A stretch of DNA of 37,333 bases from Thermoguttaceae bacterium. Lineage in GTDB: Bacteria; Planctomycetota; Planctomycetia; Pirellulales; Thermoguttaceae. Positions 32,791 to 37,333 of the stretch are shown here, piece after piece (positions within the stretch are counted from its first letter, which is position 1; every line of letters begins with the position of its first letter). Position numbers and translations under genes: made by a program. The notes beneath the pieces were generated by a model. That model searched no databases, was not told where the DNA came from, and was given only the letters and a program-made list of their open reading frames with translations. The stretch lies in the NCBI GenBank assembly GCA_025062105.1, contig JANXAQ010000265.1, positions 1 to 37,333 on the forward strand, written 5' to 3'.

Positions 32791-33996
32791 TCAGCAGGAG
32801 GTTGGCATCTGCTGGGCCCATGCCTCCAGCATTTGATATTGGCGATCGAAACGGTGTTCGGACACTTCATAAGGACTTTTAAAGAAACTAGCCAGGAATG
32901 TCAAGGTTCCTGTCTGTCCATGCCGCCATGCCAATTCGGTAAAGCGTACTAAATCCAATACCAACGGGGCTGCCAACAGGGAATCACAGCCTTGCCAGAT
33001 GAATTGCAACACCATCGGCGTGCCTAAGAACCCCTGGAAATGGACATGGTCCCAGGCGGTCTTCCAATCCCCCAGGCTCTGGATATATTCGATGGAGATG
33101 TGAGTTTGGGGGCGGTAGCCGAGGATTTCAGCCAGTAAGCGATCTTTGCTGACCAGTTTCGTCTGTTTATGTTGTGGGTCATTCAAGATTTGGGCGTCCA
33201 TATTGCCGAAGATGTTATGCCCCACCCAGCTCATGACCCGCAGATTGCGTTGGGCGAACATAGGGGCAAGAACACTTTTAAGCAAGGTTTCTCCGGTTTT
33301 TCCGTCGCAGCCCATATGGCGGGTGCCGCATAATCGGGCTAACTCCGAAATTGCTGTCGGCCGAGAACCCAAAGAGGGCGTAAAATTAATATACGAATGT
33401 CCTTCTTGCAAGGCAGCAATCGCATATAAGGAACTGGCTGGCAACGGGCAGTCGGCCCTATCCAGCAGCGGTTCTAGCTCCGCCCAGCGCTTAGGCAAAA
33501 CCGCTTCGTCCGCTGGCGGCTCTGTGGAAGCCACATTGACCACCACCAAATGAGCCAACTGCTCTGATTGGACAAACTCGGTAAAATCAGCCTGCAGACG
33601 CTTGATGATCTGCCGCGCCGATCCTTCCCGAGGCACCTCTGGAGAGGCCAATTTTTCAATCGCCGCCCCCACCCGATATACCGTTCCAAACCGGATCCGC
33701 CTGTCCACTGCCTCCAAATCGTCCCGCACCGCTTCCACTACGCTAGCCTCCAGAGCTCGGCTTTCCCGCACCAGGTGCATCGCCTCCTCATAAAGCTGAG
33801 TTTTCCGGATTTCATGGCCAGCAAAAACAAGCCGGTCCCACCCGATAAGGCCCAATCGCCGAAACGGTTCTAAGGCACTTACCAGTCCGATGGGTTCGAC
33901 CAATCCTCGGGCCAGAGCGGCACAGCCGACAATCGTCGTGGTCGCCACCCCACCTTGGGCCCCAATCAACCAAACCCCAATCCGATGCTTCGTCAT
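32791..33996 (-). CDS. ino1: myo-Inositol-1-phosphate synthase
   Basis: The 401-residue NAD-dependent enzyme converts glucose 6-phosphate to inositol phosphate, a precursor of inositol lipids and compatible solutes. MTKHRIGVWLIGAQGGVATT at the chosen start (33996) puts the Rossmann GxxGG motif at the very N-terminus, as expected. The frame continues to an ATG at 34047 with only a weak ribosome-binding site, so that longer form is less likely. Further matches are INFTPSLGSRP, the conserved GCDGKTGETLLKS and SWVGHNIFGNMDAQIL. The length is near that of the shorter bacterial members. The gene stands alone between repeat-bearing spacers. Confidence 0.92.
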   Translation of the reverse strand: MTKHRIGVWLIGAQGGVATTTIVGCAALARGLVEPIGLVSALEPFRRLGLIGWDRLVFAGHEIRKTQLYEEAMHLVRESRALEASVVEAVRDDLEAVDRRIRFGTVYRVGAAIEKLASPEVPREGSARQIIKRLQADFTEFVQSEQLAHLVVVNVASTEPPADEAVLPKRWAELEPLLDRADCPLPASSLYAIAALQEGHSYINFTPSLGSRPTAISELARLCGTRHMGCDGKTGETLLKSVLAPMFAQRNLRVMSWVGHNIFGNMDAQILNDPQHKQTKLVSKDRLLAEILGYRPQTHISIEYIQSLGDWKTAWDHVHFQGFLGTPMVLQFIWQGCDSLLAAPLVLDLVRFTELAWRHGQTGTLTFLASFFKSPYEVSEHRFDRQYQMLEAWAQQMPTSC

Positions 33997-34047
33997 GACG
34001 CAGAAAGCTTTCGGCGAGAAACTCCTATTAAACTGTACTTTGTACAT

Positions 34048-34304
34048 TACTCTTTAGGGGGACATGGTAGGGATCTGCCAAACCGCTCGTCCATCCCCGA
34101 AACCCACTTCTCCCTTCTAACCTCAGACCGAACACACTACCCAAACATGGATTCTTGATATTGGCCTTTCTACGAAGTTAAGCTGCTAGGCATGCCCCAA
34201 GCCTCGGCTGGGCACCCCTCAACCAACCCGGAACCAGAATGGTTTAACCGCCCATAAGCGGGAATTTTTCAGAAAGTTAAAGTATCGGAGGAAACTGGTT
34301 CAAC
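34048..34304. other. Spacer upstream of the inositol-phosphate-synthase gene
   Basis: It contains a weak family G-like segment (about 34174-34279: AAGTTAAGCTGCTAGGCAT, GGGCACCCCTCAACC, CCCATAAGCGGGAATTTTTCAG). A promoter for the minus-strand gene should lie here, but none could be assigned. Confidence 0.35.
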
Positions 34305-34440
34305 CCCACCTGAAAATGCCTTTGGTGAAAAGTTCTCCTGTCAGGAGTCTCCGGTCCACCAAAACGGAAGCAAAACCCTACAGCGTCGGCAAATCCCACA
34401 AGGTACGGATCTTTTCCACAGAGCCGCATAGAGTCAAATG
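34305..34440 (+). repeat. Family F element (copy 2, diverged)
   Basis: TCCACCAAAACGGAAGCAAAACCC, GGCAAATCCC, CGGATCTTTTCCACAGAGCC follow the order of copy 1 at 4019-4127. The ends are unclear. A frame at 34277-34519 across this repeat is not called. Confidence 0.5.
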
Positions 34441-34521
34441 AGCCTCCGAAAATCTCCGGCGGGCCACAACCCGATTGGTAATCAAAGGGGAATAGTTCCC
34501 CCTCAGCCACTCCTTCCATTC

Positions 34522-35283
34522 TTAGGCTTTCCTAGATGCTCGTTCGGTGGACAGCACCTGGCGCAGTAAAGCCGACAGATCCTCGTAAGGATGATCGCAG
34601 GGAGGGCCATTACTATATTGGAGGATGGAATGTTGGGTTTTGTTGGCCAGGGCTACCAGAGTAGAAGAGACCGTACCGAACTCCGGTCCTAGCAAGACCA
34701 CACCGCCTCGGCCAGCCGGATCAGGCCGGCGGGAAAAGGTCCGGCTGGCCACGGCTAAAAACATCACCGAAGAATCCAATCGTTGCAATGTGAGTTGTCG
34801 GCGAACGAATTGTTGGCGGGGATCGGTCGGATCGTCCAGATTGCCGTTGGTCAAAAGGTGCAAACCCGGCGTTAACTCCACGATTTCTACGTGGTTGCCT
34901 CCATAGACCACAGCTCCGTACTTGGAATCCAGACACACATAATTGGCGCCGGCATATTGGCCGGTGGCGAGTTCTTGGGCTGCTATCAGAGCGGCCTCCC
35001 GAGCCGTCCGACAGTTCAACAATTCCCGACACAAAAGTCCCCGAGACCGGGGTTCAGCCGGTACATTGATTTTCGGCCGATTGCCCACGGCCACCAAAAG
35101 CCCATACTGATTGATGCCTAACCATGTGCCTCCGGCTTTTTTGTCGATGCCGCAAACCACTCTGGGCTTACCCGACTGAATCCGCGGGGGCTGGCTGGGC
35201 CGATCAAAAAACTCTTCCCGATTGTACGCCAGCAAAATCGGAGTGTTGGGAACCGCCTGATAATAAATTGCCATGATACACAT
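34522..35283 (-). CDS. NRDE/TANGO2-family protein
   Basis: The 253-residue protein belongs to the family named for its Asn-Arg-(Asp/Glu)-Glu motif, related to TANGO2, which is linked in other organisms to heme or lipid handling. The start at 35283 gives MCIMAIYYQ, with the family's conserved Cys2; the frame is open to 35307 but only this start fits. The signature LLAYNREEFFDRPSQPP is present early (about residues 20-36). GGTWLGINQYGLLVAVGNRP and the LLTNGNLDDPTDPRQQFVRRQL region follow, both typical. GGATGGAAGAG lies ahead of the ATG. The gene is isolated, so context gives no clue to the role here. Confidence 0.9.
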   Translation of the reverse strand: MCIMAIYYQAVPNTPILLAYNREEFFDRPSQPPRIQSGKPRVVCGIDKKAGGTWLGINQYGLLVAVGNRPKINVPAEPRSRGLLCRELLNCRTAREAALIAAQELATGQYAGANYVCLDSKYGAVVYGGNHVEIVELTPGLHLLTNGNLDDPTDPRQQFVRRQLTLQRLDSSVMFLAVASRTFSRRPDPAGRGGVVLLGPEFGTVSSTLVALANKTQHSILQYSNGPPCDHPYEDLSALLRQVLSTERASRKA

Positions 35284-35517
35284 TGCTCTTCCATCCTGCT
35301 GTTCCACCCTATTTACACGCCTTTAATCGGCAGCTCAGGGGACCTCTCCCCCTCTTATTGGCCTGTTATCACTTGACTGTTTCCCACCAAAAGAGGGGAT
35401 TATCTATCCCCTCTTGTTTCCAGAACACCCATTTCCACCTCTACCCCCCTGGGACTCCACATGTTGGGTTCAAAGATTCCCTTCTTCCTAATACCTGGAA
35501 CACCATACCCGTCTATA
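35284..35517. other. Spacer downstream of the right-most gene
   Basis: No gene was recognised. It should contain the promoter of the NRDE gene on the minus strand, not identified. Short frames here lack family features. Confidence 0.4.
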
Positions 35518-35676
35518 TCTCGACTTTTGTCAGTTTTCCTAACTTGTTTTGATCCCAGGAGTTTCGACGAACCACCCTTTTGCTCCCACAATCTCGTAAC
35601 TCCATTGGTTTCAAGGAGGTGCCTCTTTCTCTTTTCCACCTCTTTTCCACAGGAAAGTAAAAATGGCAAACGTCGA
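35518..35676 (+). repeat. Family A element (copy 13, diverged interior)
   Basis: The left end TCTCGACTTTTGTCAGTTTTCC, the first arm TAACTTGTTTTGATCCCAGGAGTT and the right end AAAAATGGCAAACGTCGAA are clear. The centre (GTAACTCCATTGGTTTCAAGGAGG) retains a weaker hairpin. It is slightly long at 159 bp. Confidence 0.8.
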
Positions 35677-36685
35677 ATTATATCTTCCCCAAACCAAACC
35701 GGCCTCTTTCTGCCCTCAAAGAGAGCTTCCCTCTCCATTTGCCGAACCAGCCCGGGCCCCAGTTCCTTTTCCAAAGAGGGATTCCACTGTTTCCCCCTTC
35801 AGGCTCTCAAAAGCCTAGCAGCTCCCAAGGAGAACAAAGTAAAGGGGCTATTGTGCGGGCTGTCGGATAAACAAATATTTTACCAAAAAATAGCGGAAAA
35901 TTGACCCCTCTAAATAGGGGTGAGCGGATTTGGTAAGTGCCATTTCACCCTACTGGACCAAACAAAGCTTTCCGCCACCTGCAGGAATTCATTTATCCAC
36001 AAAAAGTTCCACCCCTCAGCCTTGGAATAGGCCTCACTTTTTCCCGTTCTTCCTGAGCCCTCAAAAGGGGAAAGGTAAGGCAGAACGCCGCAAACAACCA
36101 TGCCTTTTTGTTTACTTCAGCAGGCCGGCTCCCACGGCCGGCCTATCCCACGCCAGGGCAGTGGGGAATTACTTCGCTCCGCTTAAGTGTTCCCAAAAGT
36201 AAACTTCAGCCGAGCGGGGAAAGGCTCATTTTTTGTCGCCCGTTCAGGTAGGATGGAAAAGCAGGTAGGAGGGAAAAGGTAGAAAGATAGCTAGTGGTCA
36301 GTTTCATTCCATTGCGTCGGTCTGGTATCTGTCAAGACGCGCCGTATTCCCCATCCCGAGACTAAAACTCTCTGGCAGAAGTTTAGGTCTGCGTATCCGA
36401 GGAAAATGGAGAGGTTCTGTGGCCAAGGTGGATTTCCACGGATAGGATTGGTTGATCCAGAGTATCTGTTTTGCCCAATTGACTTACAAAAATTCAGCTT
36501 CTCTCAACCGAGTAGAGGAGTTTTTTTGCTCCAGAAGGAATCCTACAATTGGACTGCACCGCAAATGGGAATTTGATGACTGCGCACCCGCTTTCGGTCC
36601 CCATGACAGAAGCGGCTTCTTTCTTCGGTGGCACTGTTACGAATAAGAGGCTGGCCCTAAGCTCCATTTTTGCTATTTTTTCTAA
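35677..36685. other. Long spacer with one strong hairpin
   Basis: No gene could be supported. Several short frames lack any family match. AGGCCGGC (36122-36129) and GCCGGCCT (36137-36144) form a perfect eight-pair stem with a seven-base loop, with no T tract. At about 36660-36685, GCTCCATTTTTGCTATTTTTTC resembles a broken family A end just before copy 14. Confidence 0.4.
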
Positions 36686-36835
36686 GTTCGACGTTTGCCA
36701 TTTTTGCCCCCGCTCTGGAAGATGAGTGTTCTAACTCATTGTAAATATTAGGGTTAAGGAATTGGGTGACCAAAAGGAGGTGCGGCCGGAACTACTGGAA
36801 GCAAACTAAGTCAGGGAAAATGGTAAAACGCGAGC
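36686..36835 (-). repeat. Family A element (copy 14)
   Basis: The left end is TTCGACGTTTGCCATTTTT and the right end GGGAAAATGGTAAAACGCGAGC. The central arm CTAACTCATTG...TTAGGGTTAAGG is present. It is followed directly by family F copy 3. Confidence 0.8.
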
Positions 36836-36845
36836 TTAGAGCGGC

Positions 36846-36958
36846 AAAGGCACTGTTGAAAGGTTGTCCGTCGGGTGGAGAGATTTTGCCCATGCTGATC
36901 GGTTTTGCTTCAGTTTTGGTGGGTTTAGGCCTACGACCGGAAACGGGTTCAACAGAGC
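36846..36958 (-). repeat. Family F element (copy 3)
   Basis: It begins AAAGGCACTGTTGAAAGG and ends GGTTCAACAGAGCG. The complement matches 4019-4127 well, including GGTTTTGCTTCAGTTTTGG. It fills the gap between family A copies 14 and 15. Confidence 0.72.
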
Positions 36959-36967
36959 GAGCGTCTA

Positions 36968-37118
36968 AGCTCGACTTTAGCCTTTTTCCTTAACTGGTTT
37001 TAGTGCCAGCAGTTAGGACGAAACTCTCCTTTGGTCACCTAATTTCCCAAGTCCAATAGTTGCAAGGACTTAGAGTTTTCCCCTTCCAGGAAAAGGCCTA
37101 AAATGGCAAAAGTCGAGG
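36968..37118 (+). repeat. Family A element (copy 15)
   Basis: The left end is AGCTCGACTTTAGCCTTTTTCC and the right end AAAATGGCAAAAGTCGAGG. The arms are close to copy 7 (CCAAGTCCAATAGTTGCAAGGACTTAG, CCCCTTCCAGGAAAAGG). A family B3 element follows directly. Confidence 0.88.
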
Positions 37119-37280
37119 TAAGAGGCTGTGCTAAAAAGCTTTTTCTCTGACGAAAGGCGGTTTCCTTCCTAAATGACCCAGAATCCCCAAGATCGGTGTT
37201 TTTAAGGAGTGTCGTTGGTAGGAGCCGGTCGCCAAAAACCCTTTGGCAACCGCCCAAATCTCTATTACTGCACCGCCTAT
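37119..37280 (+). repeat. Family B element, subtype B3 (copy 2)
   Basis: It starts TAAGAGGCTGTGCTAAAAAGC and ends CTGCACCGCCTATA. The interior CCCAGAATCCCCAAGATC, GTTTTTAAGGAG and GGCAACCGCCCAAATC matches the complement of 317-478. A family A element follows immediately. Confidence 0.72.
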
Positions 37281-37282
37281 AC

Positions 37283-37333
37283 GCTCGATTTTTGCCATTT
37301 TCCCTAACTGCTTTTGCCTCCAGGAGTTACGAT
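37283..37333 (+). repeat. Family A element (copy 16), cut by the window edge
   Basis: GCTCGATTTTTGCCATTTT, then CCCTAACTGCTTTTGCC and CCAGGAGTTACGA, form a normal left end and first arm. The rest lies outside the window. Confidence 0.85.

Noticed and set aside
35461-35904. A 147-codon plus-strand frame near the right end
   Set aside because: A family A repeat occupies its middle, and the protein is low in conserved features. It is most likely a chance frame.
3018-37333. The regular repeats as a CRISPR array
   Set aside because: Copies are about 150 bp, irregularly spaced, in both orientations and palindromic throughout. There are no short direct repeats with unique spacers and no cas genes.
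1-37333. tRNA or rRNA genes
   Set aside because: No stretch with a tRNA cloverleaf plus T-loop GTTCGA-type core or an rRNA signature was recognised. The family A fold is larger and lacks tRNA-conserved bases.

Overview
This window looks like part of a planctomycete chromosome, probably of the Pirellulales/Thermogutta type. That placement is inferred from gene content: a BBP7-type outer-membrane barrel, secreted glycoside hydrolases with planctomycete-style Pro/Ser/Thr linkers, a Tat-exported fucose-isomerase-like protein, and housekeeping genes set far apart. No rRNA, tRNA, CRISPR array, transposase, integrase or phage gene could be recognised. Nineteen protein genes are supported. Unusually long, repeat-filled spacers separate most of them.

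Layout: a multi-spanning membrane protein (553-1965) converges on a P-II-like regulator (2175-2519, minus). After a 1.66 kb repeat-filled gap come two secreted glycan-degrading genes in tandem: a clan GH-D/GH36-like hydrolase with a C-terminal NPCBM domain (4180-7836) and a sialidase with an N-terminal LamG/DUF1080-like domain (7929-10097). A BBP7-type outer-membrane protein follows (11439-12386). Next is a minus-strand corrinoid protein plus pterin-type methyltransferase pair (13173-14969). Then come ribosomal protein bL28, gatC, gatA, a YgiQ-type radical SAM protein and the exported sugar-isomerase-like protein (15730-23277). The right half holds two exported proteins of unknown function, cyclopropane-fatty-acid synthase, serS, a Cys-rich DUF6485 protein, myo-inositol-1-phosphate synthase and an NRDE/TANGO2 protein.

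The most striking content is non-coding. At least five families of short inverted-repeat elements fill the spacers. Family A is about 150 bp, with ends GCTCGACTTTTGCCATTTT and its complement. It has 17 clear copies plus remnants, and folds on paper into a closing stem with three hairpin arms. Family B is about 155-165 bp with AAGAGGCTGTC-type ends and often abuts A. Family C is about 190 bp with GGAACCTCTGCA-type ends. Families D (about 275 bp) and F (about 110 bp) have two and three copies. Elements nest inside one another: A inside C inside A at 3343-3837, and C inside C at 12456-12822. They sit inside the gatC-gatA gap and supply start or stop codons at gene edges. Two A copies carry matching changes in both arms of the closing stem, which hints that the fold itself is maintained. 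No autonomous transposase is present, so these are non-autonomous elements or a proliferating structured-RNA family. This repeat system is the best candidate for something undescribed.

Functionally, the GH36-like enzyme, the sialidase and possibly the sugar-isomerase-like protein suggest degradation of sialylated or galactosylated glycans. The corrinoid pair suggests one-carbon or methyl-transfer metabolism whose first, substrate-specific methyltransferase lies elsewhere.
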